In this document: positions 21,661 through 31,294 of the stretch, piece by piece
Numbering within the stretch: the stretch's first letter is position 1
Layout of the letters: each line of letters opens with the position of its first letter
Assembly: GCA_009746045.1 (NCBI GenBank)
Contig: RPFO01000065.1
Coordinates: 1,166,424-1,230,423, forward strand
Source of the DNA: Mesostigma viride
Taxonomy: Eukaryota; Streptophyta; Mesostigmatophyceae; Mesostigmatales; Mesostigmataceae
Direction: 5' to 3'
DNA length: 64,000 nt
Notes under the pieces: model-generated
What the model saw: only the letters and a program-made list of their open reading frames with translations
Database searches by the model: none
Told to the model about the DNA's origin: nothing
Position numbers and translations under genes: made by a program

Positions 21661-21810
21661 ATTTTCTGTTATAATTAACAGAGAATTAATTCAGGAAAAT
21701 TTTTTTCTTGGTTCCAGAGCTTAAGGGATTAATTTATTAATTCCCCAGCAGTATTCTTTCTTCAGCATCGGCATCGGCATCGACAGTTGTCATCGGCATT
21801 CGCAGCGACC

Positions 21811-22886
21811 ATGCAGGGTTTGGAAGACGGCGAGATACGCGGCGAACAAATGCTGCGGGGTCAGAATTTTAATCAGAATTTTAATCGTCCAGCAGCAGCA
21901 GAGCAGCCCCGCAGAGCCAAGGCCCAGGAGGGCTTTGCTATTCTTAACCAGCTTCCCAGTCTCAAGGAGCACTGGACTGTTAAGGATAAGGATATTACCA
22001 TTAGGCACCTTAAGGGATATAAGGGCTTGTATAATGGTAACAATCCTCTGCAGGTGCTGTGTATGTCACAGTACCTTCTTAAGTGTCCCAAGAGGGTGCA
22101 GAAGTATGTAAATGACAAGTTTGAGGATGGAGATTCCTGGGATGTTTTTATAGCTGAGTTTGAGGTGTTCCTAGATGATAAGAGGGCTAGTGATGGCTCC
22201 TTTTGGAAGAAGGAGTACATTGATTTCAAGGCTGAGGGTCTGATTCTGCAGGCATTTGAGGATTTTCAGGAGCTCAGGCACAATTGTGCTGGCAAGGGGT
22301 ATGTAGTGTCAGATGAGATTGCCATGGATGATTTCCTAGGTAGCCTGGGATTGGATGAGGTCACCTTGGATAACCTGCAGGTGCACATGCGTACATGCAC
22401 CACCTGGGCTGCTATGGTGGCCAAGATCAAGGATTATTTCAGGGGCAAGTATGTGGGAGGCAAGAAGGAGGCAGACAAGGCCAGGGAGAAGCAGAAGGAG
22501 AAGGATAAGGTGGATGTGGCAGCTGCAGCAGGGGGCAGTGTTCCCAAGGTCAAGGGCAACCAATGGGGGGGGCAGCCCTCCAACGGTTATGGTCCACCAA
22601 GGTCAGGGCCTTCCAAGCGGGGGGCTTCCAGGCCAAGGGCTTCAGTGGCTTCAAGCGTCGTGGAGGTCCTTCCCAGGAGCAGCCAGCGGCTCAGCGTCCC
22701 AGATTTGATTTCAACAGGGTGGGGTCCCAGCGGGGACCACCTGGGGTGGGGACACCTCGTATCACATGTTATTTCTGTCACCAGCAGGGCCACATCCGTA
22801 AGGACTGCCCTAGCTGGCGTAAGCAAAGGGGCCAAGGGGGTATAACAACCCAACCTGACAGGCTCAGCCTTCCCTGGGCTTGCTAG
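21811..22886 (+). CDS. Copia-2 gag with zinc knuckle, one frame change
   Basis: Starts at ATG 21,811. The capsid-like part contains LPSLKEHWTVKDKDITIRHL, a long helical region and WAAMVAKIKDYF, then a Lys/Glu-rich stretch and a Gly/Pro/Arg-rich linker. Near 22,600 the sensible reading moves to another frame that carries PRFDFNRVGSQRG and one CCHC knuckle, CYFCHQQGHIRKDC (22,767-22,808), ending at 22,886. The shift is either a mutation or programmed. Pol opens at 22,859 in the third frame and overlaps this end by 28 nt, which would suit a -1 frameshift. Gag would form the particle that packages the RNA. Confidence 0.75.
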
Positions 22887-25800
22887 GGTCCGCCAGGGAG
22901 GGGGCTAAGAGTGACCCCCCCATTACTCTGGATGAAGTTGATTTGCTCCCTGCACAGGTTGAGAGTCTCCCGCTTAAGGTTGAGAGTCCCCCTGCACAGG
23001 TTGAGGGTGCATCCATGGAGGAAGAACACAATGGGGTAGTGACTGGGTCTTCCCACGTCACCATGGTGAAAGCAGTTACCACAAGGCAACAACGTTCCCA
23101 CATGGCTCTTGGAGGTAGTTTGCGTACTCCTTCAATGTTGGAGCGTGGAAGTCCTGCCTTAGGGCAGGAAGCTCCTTTAGAGGAGGAGGATGAGGCTGAT
23201 GGCCTGAATGATGCAATGGGGAGCTTGGTTGTAAGAGAGAGTGCTGTTCCAAGCACCTCACCTGTATTTAATAAAATGTCTCTTGTGTCAAACATTGCAT
23301 TGAGATTGCATCATATGTTTGGTCATGCTGCCCAGGCACTCCAGTTTGCAAGGAGGCTGGGAGGGACATCTTTGTTTAATGCAGTAAAGCAGGTTGCTGA
23401 GGCTTGTTCCTGTAGGCTGGTTGCTCCCAAGCCTAAGAAGTCTCATGTCAGACAACCTGTGTTGCAGCCTGGATATGTACAATGTGATATCCAAGAAATC
23501 AGGAAACTGATTTTGTTGGTGGGTGTTGACAGATACACCAAGTACAAGGTGCTGGAGCTGTTGCAAGACAAATCTAAGCCATGTTTGGTGGCTGGGCTCC
23601 AGGCTATCAGATCCAGAATGAAACCAGTGATCCAGCTGCAGTGTGATTTAGAATTTGAGTGCTGCATGGGGCATGAAGACCTCCCTGAGTTATTTGTTGT
23701 ACACAGGGAGTCCCATGGCAGTCAAGGCGTGGTGGAGAGGACAATCAGAGAGCTCAAGACTATTCTGCTGACGGAGAAGAAGATTCCAAGATTGGTTCCA
23801 GCTATTATCAAGACGGCCTGGTTAAGGTCAGTTGAGGACAGATTGAATGTCAGGGCACCCATGTATGTTGGAGAGGTCCCTGTGACTCCATTATCATTGC
23901 ATCTTCGGGAGCTCCCTACTGAGGTTGAGCAAGCCTGGAAAGATAGCCTTATGTTCAAGTTTGCCAAGTTGAGGCAGAAAGACAAGGGCTGGAGTGTTCT
24001 GAAACCTGTTGTTGGCCAGAGGGTAATTGTGTGGAAAGAGCCCAAGCTTGCAGGCAAGCGTGGTAGCTGGCACCCTGGAGTAGTGACCAGGGTGGAACTA
24101 GCTGGGCACAAGTGCTGGGTGAAGATGGAGGATCCTCCCCAGAATGTGCACCGTCTGTCGTGGTCATATGTACGTCTAAGGGGTGCTGAAGCAGAGGCAG
24201 TAACTCCTGATGTGACAACCTTGCCAGTTGGTCATGACGTCATCCCTGATCATCACGTTCCGGCTGGAAGTAATCCCCGGGTAAGTCCTGGCCAGACCCC
24301 TGGACCGGTTAACTTTCCAGATTTAGAGCAGGCAGATGTGGTCCCCTCTAGCCTCACTAAGCATAGAGGTGTGGGCCTGAAAGATGTGGTGCTGGCTATG
24401 CAAAAAGCCAAGCAAAAGCCTCGGGTGTCCAAGCTCAGCCAGTTGGGGGAGTCCGAGTGCACTGCACTAGAAGTAGATACCAATGCAGAGGTCTCAATCA
24501 TGGGGTCTCAGCATACAGGGCAGCGGCAGATTGGCGAGTCTAGCTGTTCCTGGGTGTCTGACTTTAGTGGCAGGGTTCATATGAAAGTGGTAGGAGAAAT
24601 CATCTTACCATTTATGGGTGTAGATGTTTCCTTCCTAGTGCTAGAAGATTACGATGGCCCTATCATTTTGGGTCAGAATTTTCTTTGCACCCCTGGAGTT
24701 GTGGTTGTATCTCATAGCCTTATTCGTAAGGGTTGGGGTAGCATTCCACTGACTAACTTCAGGGCCCTGAATCTTAATTTTTTCTCTGTGAAAGCGATCA
24801 GGAATGTGCAGTGGCCTGAGGATCAGATTCCTGTGGCTTCCAGTCTTGTGATGCCAGCTGCTCTTCATCCTAGCAGTATTGGTATTACTAAGAGATCACT
24901 GGCTGCTCATTCTCCTCTTAGCTATGATCAGCTTGTCCAGGAAATGAGTTCTCCTCTGATGTTTGAGGCCTGGAGGCTAGCATTTGCCAAGGCCCTAGAG
25001 GAGTGGTTGCAGTTTGACTGCTGTCAGCCTGTGAATGAAGTTCCTCCATACAGTACACGGTTGAAGCTCAGATTCGTCATCAAGCGGAAGGAGGTGGAGG
25101 GGGTGTCTGTTCCCCATGTGCGTCCAGTTCTTAATGAATACCGTGGTACTGGGGATCTTCTGGGCGAGGAGTTGTATACACCTGGGATGCTACATGATAC
25201 ATGGCGTATTTTATTGTGCCTGTATGTCGGTATGCTGAACCAGGGTGCTGATGTGTCTTCAGTTCTGCTAGATTTCAAGAGAGCATTTCTGAAGGGTGAT
25301 CCCAGTGTGGCTCAGCAGGTGTGGCATTGTGAAACTCCATTTCATGTGCCAGTTCCTGTAGCCTGGCAGGCAGAGCTCCAGTCTAGCTACCTGCTGATTC
25401 TGAAGGGTCTAGAAGGTCTCAGGTCCAGTCCCATCATTTGGAGGCTCACCTTGGAAGACTTCTTGACTAAACACTGTGGGTTGAAGGTGTCATCTGTGGA
25501 CCCATGTTTATTGCTGGGTAGGTGGCATGATTTACCTGTGTATGCTAGCCTGCATGGTGATGACTTGCACTTGATTGCTCCCACTAAGTGGTTGAGTCAG
25601 TTTGTGCCCATCATTAATGATGCATTTCCTTTGGGAAAAGAATTGTGGCAGAAGCCTGGAGAGGCTGTCACGTTCTGTGGAATGCAGGCTACATTGGTTC
25701 AGGAGGGGAGTCAGTGGCTGATTAAGCTGCAGGCGGGCAATGACTACAAGAGTACCATTCTTCAATCTGTTCCAGAGGTCATGACGTCATCCATTGCACC

Positions 25801-26452
25801 TGAGCTGAAAGGCAAGTTGGCCTGGTATGGCAGCATTTGTGGGCCTGACATGATGGTCCATAGCAGATCCCCTGATGATGTGCTAATTCTGGAGGAGCCT
25901 TCCCAGATTATTGCACATGTTAACAAGTCTCCTGGTATTACTTTAGCTGGGATTGATTTGTCTTTGCCATTTTCCTTGGATATCTATGTTGATAGCTCCA
26001 TGGATAGCAGGCAAGTTTCTAAGGTCAGAGGCAGGTCAGCTGGCTTGTTTGTGCTTCAGCAACATAGGCCTAGTCTTGTGGCCTGGTACAGTCGTCTTCA
26101 AAGAAGGGTTGCTGTGAGTTCAGATGTCTCTGAGTGCAGAGCCATTTGTGAAGGGATTCAGTCTAGTTTGTACATCAAGGAGCTGTTGCTAGCTATGGCT
26201 TCAGTGACTCCTCATACTCTTCAGCTGGAAACCTTGATCCTTTCAGATAACATGGGTATGGTCCAGTTTGTGCACAAGCAGTTGGCCAGAAGCAGAGATC
26301 TGGATTATCTCCTGTTGAAGGAGTTGGCAGGTCTGGTGGATATTCAACATCTTCCAGGTTCTGAGAATCCTGCTGATGCCTTGACCAAGTTGCCTCACAA
26401 GTCTGCTGAGCAATATAAGCTTCTTTACAAGCTGATGAGCTCCTCTGTGTGA
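22859..26452 (+). CDS. Copia-2 pol: integrase, protease-like, RT, RNase H
   Basis: Intact frame of about 1,190 codons (first possible TTG codon at 22,880). Integrase lies at about residues 145-440: HHMFGH and CSC zinc ligands, YVQCDIQEIR, VGVDRY, QCDLEFE and GVVERTIRELK, then a basic C-terminal part ending VHRLSWSYVR. A protease-like domain (about 525-610) has EVDTNAEVSIM (DTN at 24,476-24,484), VVGEIILPFMGVDVSFLVLE and IILGQNFL. RT (about 700-940) has LLDFKRAFLKGD, LKGLEGLRSSPIIW and SLHGDDLHL (HGDD at 25,553-25,564). RNase H (about 1030-1175) has IYVDSSMDS, SECRAICEG, SDNMGMVQF and NPADALTKL. In known copia elements the protease precedes integrase; here it follows it. It is presumably made as a gag-pol fusion. 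Confidence 0.9.
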   Translation, partial: QAQPSLGLLGSAREGAKSDPPITLDEVDLLPAQVESLPLKVESPPAQVEGASMEEEHNGVVTGSSHVTMVKAVTTRQQRSHMALGGSLRTPSMLERGSPALGQEAPLEEEDEADGLNDAMGSLVVRESAVPSTSPVFNKMSLVSNIALRLHHMFGHAAQALQFARRLGGTSLFNAVKQVAEACSCRLVAPKPKKSHVRQPVLQPGYVQCDIQEIRKLILLVGVDRYTKYKVLELLQDKSKPCLVAGLQAIRSRMKPVIQLQCDLEFECCMGHEDLPELFVVHRESHGSQGVVERTIRELKTILLTEKKIPRLVPAIIKTAWLRSVEDRLNVRAPMYVGEVPVTPLSLHLRELPTEVEQAWKDSLMFKFAKLRQKDKGWSVLKPVVGQRVIVWKEPKLAGKRGSWHPGVVTRVELAGHKCWVKMEDPPQNVHRLSWSYVRLRGAEAEAVTPDVTTLPVGHDVIPDHHVPAGSNPRVSPGQTPGPVNFPDLEQADVVPSSLTKHRGVGLKDVVLAMQKAKQKPRVSKLSQLGESECTALEVDTNAEVSIMGSQHTGQRQIGESSCSWVSDFSGRVHMKVVGEIILPFMGVDVSFLVLEDYDGPIILGQNFLCTPGVVVVSHSLIRKGWGSIPLTNFRALNLNFFSVKAIRNVQWPEDQIPVASSLVMPAALHPSSIGITKRSLAAHSPLSYDQLVQEMSSPLMFEAWRLAFAKALEEWLQFDCCQPVNEVPPYSTRLKLRFVIKRKEVEGVSVPHVRPVLNEYRGTGDLLGEELYTPGMLHDTWRILLCLYVGMLNQGADVSSVLLDFKRAFLKGDPSVAQQVWHCETPFHVPVPVAWQAELQSSYLLILKGLEGLRSSPIIWRLTLEDFLTKHCGLKVSSVDPCLLLGRWHDLPVYASLHGDDLHLIAPTKWLSQFVPIINDAFPLGKELWQKPGEAVTFCGMQATLVQEGSQWLIKLQAGNDYKSTILQSVPEVMTSSIAPELKGKLAWYGSICGPDMMVHSRSPDDVLILEEPSQIIAHVNKSPGITLAGIDLSLPFSLDIYVDSSMDSRQVSKVRGRSAGLFVLQQHRPSLVAWYSRLQRRVAVSSDVSECRAICEGIQSSLYIKELLLAMASVTPHTLQLETLILSDNMGMVQFVHKQLARSRDLDYLLLKELAGLVDIQHLPGSENPADALTKLPHKSAEQYKLLYKLMSSSV

Positions 26453-27160
26453 GTTGAGCAATTCCAGTTGGAGCTTTGAGCTTGGTGACTGATTGGGTGA
26501 GAAGAGCTAACATAGAGCTGGGCTCTGTTATGCTGAGAGCTGTGTTGCTCTGAGGGCAGTAATGCTCTGTGTACATATGTGTATAATACTGTATTCTATG
26601 TAATGCTCAGTCATGGAGCATGATGTTGGTTGGGGGTTTGTCCTCAGTTTGAGGTTTGTCTCAACCAAAGGGATTTTATAGGGCAGGGTTCGATTCCCTG
26701 GGGCTGCTTAGGCGGATTTTCCCGGATTGGCTGACCCATCAACCTTGCTGGTGAGGTGGCGACAGGTCCCCCTAGTTTTGTCCCAGACAGAGGAAGGTAG
26801 TTTGTCATGTGCTTAATATATTTTGTGATGTGCTATTTCTCAGTCCATGGTGGGCGCCAGTTCTGATAACTATCAATGTCTACCTGATAAGGTCTTGTGG
26901 GTAACTTGTGGGGTTCCAATCAGGAGCCATTATGGTGGTGATTCCATTTTGGTCATTATTCTGGTTAGCCACAAGCTGCTACTCCAAACACTTGGCTTTC
27001 TACTTCCAGTGGATAGGGAATTCATTGTAATTCGTCATGGCTGAGATGTGTTGTGATCTGGTGCTTGATTAATCCCGAGCAGAGACTACAGAGAGCTGGG
27101 AGGGATGTCAAGTGCTATGCATGTTGTTTCTATATATGTGTTGCCAAGCCTAACAGCTCT
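26453..27160 (+). other. Copia-2 3'-untranslated region
   Basis: Non-coding. Contains AGGGTTCGATTCCCTG at 26,685-26,700, which matches the tRNA T-arm-like hairpin in copia-1. No other structure is recognised. Confidence 0.6.
26685..26700 (+). other. tRNA T-arm-like hairpin
   Basis: AGGGTTCGATTCCCTG: five-base-pair stem with a TTCGATT loop, as in a T-arm and B box. It occupies the same relative place as the copy in copia-1. Confidence 0.5.
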
Positions 27161-27179
27161 AAAAGAAAGAAAGGGCTGG
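27161..27179 (+). promoter_or_regulatory. Polypurine tract of copia-2
   Basis: AAAAGAAAGAAAGGGCTGG directly precedes the 3' LTR start AGTTAAT. The core AAAGGGYTGG is shared with copia-1 and with a junction at 62.45 kb. Confidence 0.75.
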
Positions 27180-27856
27180 AGTTAATATGGCTGTTATGTC
27201 CAAGCTCTAAAAGAGAAGAAAGGGCTGGAGTTAATATTGCCTGGCAAGCAATATTATTCTACTAAGCTACTTGGCTTGTAGAGATTCTACTTCCGGTTAC
27301 TACAATCCAGAAACGGGTTCATTCTGATGAGTATTGCTCGAGATGTGAGCAAGATACTGTTCTACTACATTCTACTTGGATTCAGTGATTCTACGGTGGT
27401 TCTTCAAGTGACGCGTGGCATACGACGTCTTGTCACAGTGTACGATAGGACATTTAGTCTCCGACACTGCGGTCTATTCAATGCTATTGATTAGACGTAA
27501 CAAATAGTGACAGGACTTGTGCGACAGGACACTGATGTGACTATTTATGGATAACGAGTCGAGATCTGCTGGTCCAGAGTGAAGGACAGCAATATTGTGA
27601 GATGATCTGTCCTATCAGTCATCTGGATGTGACTGCGTCACAATTAGTATATAACGAGCAGGACGCTGCCACTTGGTAGCACCACTTTCCCTGCACCTGT
27701 GTCCTCGCACCTTCGGCGACGGTTCTCACGTGCCTCGTGCGTTCTGTGCTGGTAGCCATAACCAGCAACGTAAACCTATTGATTAATATAACTACTTCCT
27801 CTGTAGATATTAATCAGTGCAGGCTGAACCACAGTTCAGCCACAGTTTCGTTAACT
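27180..27856 (+). repeat. 3' LTR of copia-2
   Basis: Appears identical to 20,339-21,015 and is followed by the GCTAT target duplication. Confidence 0.93.
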
Positions 27857-27861
27857 GCTAT

Positions 27862-28475
27862 AGTAGTACTTCTTAATCGTCATGTGATTACGCGCATCAG
27901 TCGCGCTGTAAGGTTGGGTTTCAGCTGGACGAGATACATGACTGGCCACCTCGTCGGCCGGATCATCAAGTTGTATGCATGAAAAATATTCCCTCCTGCT
28001 GACAGTCCCGATTGGCTATATAAAGAGTTGCCCTTGCGTGGCAAGTCTGGGGGGACCTGGTTTCACTGGCTTGTTGGTGCACAAGGGCTGGGACATAGTA
28101 CCCCTATGGTCAACATTTCATCAAGTTTGAGGCTGCTCAGGACCTCAGGACTGGTTGAGCGGGATTACATGGACTGTGCATTATTATGTGGATGGGATAG
28201 GGCACGCGGTGGCGCCCCCTAAGATGGCTCCAGTGGATCGGCGCGCCAACAACGGCGGTCGCTGAGATGTTTGTGAGAGTTTTATGACGGATAGCGGAAT
28301 CATCCTGTCATCCTGTTCCATGCTACTACGTCAGGGTTGGTCCTGTGTATCAACCTCTAGAGGAATTGGTATTACTAACCCGCGGGTGAACCGGGGCTGG
28401 GACATAGTACTCTTATAGTAGCGTAGCTTACTTGTTTCCTTTCTATCTCTTGTACGGTAGGGACTACCGACCCCC
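27862..28475 (+). other. Outer-element 3' region, no readable ORF
   Basis: Resumes outer-element sequence after copia-2. GGGCTGGGACATAGTAC occurs twice (28,086 and 28,393) and resembles the LTR end GGGCTGGGACGTAACA. ATTGG followed by TATATAAAG (28,012-28,025) looks like a CCAAT/TATA promoter pair of unknown target. No open frame with a known domain. Confidence 0.45.
28012..28025 (+). promoter_or_regulatory. Possible TATA promoter
   Basis: ATTGGCTATATAAAG combines an inverted CCAAT box with TATATAAA. Downstream frames are short and unrecognised, so this is only a sequence resemblance. Confidence 0.3.
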
Positions 28476-28490
28476 GTGGGGGGGGAGGAG
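28476..28490 (+). promoter_or_regulatory. Polypurine tract of outer element
   Basis: GTGGGGGGGGAGGAG immediately before the LTR start TGTTACGTCC. This is the expected plus-strand primer site and a good sign that 28,491 is a true 3' LTR. Confidence 0.75.
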
Positions 28491-29158
28491 TGTTACGTCC
28501 CGGCCCTTTTGGACGGACGTAACAATGGAATAAATTATGTAGTTTGACTTGTTGTCATAGTCCGTAGGACTTTGGGACTCATTTCGGGACTTAATTTGGG
28601 AATTGTCCCTTGGTCAGGACTTTTGTATGGAACTATGACAGTTTGTGTGATTCGGACCAGTTATTTTGGGCCTAGGTTGTTGTATGCGTGTATCTTCTAG
28701 GGGCCAGTGCAGTCGCGCCGCGCTGCGTACTTTATAGCTAGTTGAGATATTGTACTCATGCGTGGATTCTGTAGGCGAGGGTCGATGTCGACCCAAGGAT
28801 CTTGTGTGGACTGCATGCTTTGGAAGGTCGGCGCCATGTCGGCGCCCCTTGCCAGCGTAGTGGCAGACCTAGGTGAAATTGGTCCGAGGACGAGAGTCTC
28901 GTCCTCTTGGTTTGATGAATGATAAGTGCGAATACGCCTACACATTGAGCCCGGGGCAATTATCCATTTGTAATTTGTCTTGCCAGCCAATATAAGTGTG
29001 TACAATTAGCTTGGCATCAAGCCGTGATGCCAGATATCTCACGACTCACGTCGTGAAGCGCAATCTACATTAGGCCACCTTGAATTACTCCTAATTCCGG
29101 CAAAGAGGATCTTTCGCTACGTAGCTCAGGCTAGGTGTGTCTGGGCTGGGACGTAAGA
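28491..29158 (+). repeat. 3' LTR of outer element
   Basis: About 1% diverged from 687-1356. Its end reads ACGTAAGACA instead of ACGTAACA, so the exact boundary is off by a few bases. It is followed by CACATGCACACAT, consistent with the CA-rich target. Confidence 0.9.
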
Positions 29159-29206
29159 CACATGCACACATATAAGTGATGGTTTTTTACATATAATAAG
29201 TGATGA

Positions 29207-29338
29207 GCCCACGTCAAGGCCGTAGCCAATCTGAGACTCTAGACTAACTAGGCCACCCGACAGGTGGCTAGGACATCACATTAATTACCAGGGCCAACTC
29301 ACCTGGGCCAGTCATGAGGACCTGGACTTGTAATACCC
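29207..29338. repeat. Repeat block X, copy 1
   Basis: A 132-bp block beginning GCCCACGTCAAGGCCG and ending GGACTTGTAATACCCC. It is present again at 29,745-29,877 with small indels. Origin unknown. Confidence 0.85.
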
Positions 29339-29367
29339 CTCAAGCAGCGAGGGAGGGCGGGTGGGAG

Positions 29368-29670
29368 CTGCAAAGAGGCCTAGTCGTGGCAGCACCACAA
29401 CCCTAAGTAGTCGGACCGCCCTGGGGTGGCGCGTGCCAGCCCACTGACCAAAAGGCCAGTGGCACCGTGACGCGCGCCAGCCCACTGACCTAAAAGGCCA
29501 GTGGTGCCGTGGCGCGCGCCAGCCCACTGACCAAAAGGCCAGTGGCGCCGCGCCACCCCCGGTCCACACTACCCCCCCCCTCACTTCTAGTCGGACTGAC
29601 TACTGCGGCCGCCCCTCCCCCTTTGAGTATGCCGCAAGTCATAGATAATACGAGCGTGAGCTCACAAAAT
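29368..29670. repeat. Repeat block Y, copy 1
   Basis: A 303-bp block from CTGCAAAGAGGCCTAG to GAGCTCACAAAAT, repeated at 30,988-31,294. It holds three tandem units of about 41 bp, each with CCCACTGACC...AAAAGGCCAGTGG, an imperfect hairpin. The opposite strand has a long Trp/Ala/Gly-rich open frame that is a by-product of the repeats. Confidence 0.85.
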
Positions 29671-29744
29671 CCATTCATTGCTCAGTTATCCCATTGGAGT
29701 GAGGGGCTGCCAGAAGAACCAGATTTATTACATATAAGTGATAA

Positions 29745-29877
29745 GCCCACGTCAAGGCCGTAGCCAATCTGAGACTCTAGACTAACTAGGCCATGCACCC
29801 GACAGGTGGCTTGGACATCACATTACCAGGGCCAACTCACCTGGGCCAGTCATGAGGACCTGGACTTGTAATACCCC
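29745..29877. repeat. Repeat block X, copy 2
   Basis: Second copy of 29,207-29,338. Both end at ATACCCC, after which the sequences diverge. Confidence 0.85.
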
Positions 29878-30987
29878 ACACCCCCAACCTGGCCCTCGGC
29901 CGCAGGCTGTCGCGTGACCCCGCCTCCCGTCGCCCCCCGTGTCCCCTGCCGCTACCAGCGGCTCCATCAGCCTAGCCAGGCGGCAATACAACGGGGGGAG
30001 CTAATAGTCTTCCTGAGCAGGATGATTCATCCCCAGGCCCAGCACACATCCCCTCACCCCAAAAGGTGCAGCTCGTCGAGGGTGTAGACACGCCGGGTAA
30101 AACACAACCCCACGGGCCCGCCACACAGGTGGGTCCTTACACGTCCCCCCCCCTCGTGGGGGGCGGGGAAAACGCAAAGGCAGAGCGGAGCCCGCAGCCT
30201 TACCGCGGGCGAAGCGGAGTTTTCCACGCACCCCGCGAGGGGAAAAATTTTTTGGAACCCTGCCAACCCGTGAGGGGTTTTCCACGCACCCTCCCCCGCA
30301 CTCAAGCTGCGTCCTTGGATTCCCCCTCCGCCTGTACATACGCCATGCCCCGTCATCCCGTTTTTATGTTTTTGCACCATGGAAGCAGACCAACGATGTA
30401 ACATAGCAGTAGTCGGGTGCCCGTTAAGGCACCGGACCCTACCCTCTCGTCTGCAGCACGAGGCTCCTCCTCCTCCATGCGTCGGGTAAAATTCTTCCCT
30501 ATATACTGCATGGACACTTCCCCCAACAATTCGTCACCTCGCCATCCCCCGCACCTCCCCATCTGGCCCACGCCGGCCGGTGGTTCCTGCAATACCGGAG
30601 GGAATACGCCAGGCGAACTGAATTTCAGGTTTCGGCAGCTTGGACCACGCAATCCTGTTTTACAGTGATTCCTGCACCATCTCACGATTTTTACCACCCG
30701 CCTGCACTATTCCACAGCTCCCGTCGACTGTGGCCTGGCCTGCCCAAATCATCTCGTGGCAGGAGATGATGTTCCATATGTAGTGTCGGTCGGCGCCCAA
30801 ATAATGCAGTGGAAATCGAGTCCTGTACTTCGAAAAACAGGGGCCCCGCCACCTTCCCCCCTCGGCGGCCAAAAATTTAAATCACTCTGGGCCCTCCCGA
30901 ATAAACGGGAAGGCTGGTAGCCATCGACTAATTTGGGCTTGTGCCGCCATGGCCAGCCGCCACCGAATTTCGATGGTCGCGACACTG
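29878..30987. other. No recognised gene
   Basis: GC-rich with several short open frames on both strands. GGGGTTTTCCACGCACC-like segments are partly repeated at 30,218-30,290. No domain recognised. Confidence 0.4.
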
Positions 30988-31294
30988 CTGCAAAGAGGCC
31001 TAGTTGTGGCAGCACCACAACCCTAAGTAGTCGGACCGCCCTGGGGTGGCGCGTGCCAGCCCACTGACCAAAAGGCCAGCACTTGGCACCGTGACGCGCG
31101 CCAGCCCACTGACCTAAAAGGCCAGTGGTGCCGTGGCGCGCGCCAGCCCACTGACCAAAAGGCCAGTGGCGCCGCGCCACCCCCGGTCCACACTACCCCC
31201 CCCCTCACTTCTAGTCGGACTGACTACTGCGGCCGCCCCTCCCCCTTTGAGTATGCCGCAAGTCATAGATAATACGGGCGTGAGCTCACAAAAT
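30988..31294. repeat. Repeat block Y, copy 2
   Basis: Second copy of block Y with a 4-nt insertion in the first hairpin unit. It ends at CACAAAAT exactly where the ACACACGC array starts. Confidence 0.85.

Larger units (their letters stand above)
20339..27856 (+). mobile_element. Copia-2: young, nearly intact copia-like element
   Basis: 7,518 bp with two 677-bp LTRs (20,339-21,015 and 27,180-27,856) in which I see no difference. The flanking 5-bp duplication is GCTAT (20,334-20,338 and 27,857-27,861). The LTRs start AGTTAAT and end GTTAACT, not TG...CA. Order: LTR, primer-site region starting CGAATTAC, extra ORF, gag with zinc knuckle, a 1,190-codon pol ORF, 3' UTR, purine tract, LTR. It is inserted in decayed pol sequence of the outer element. 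Identical LTRs and an intact pol frame point to very recent insertion. Confidence 0.93.
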
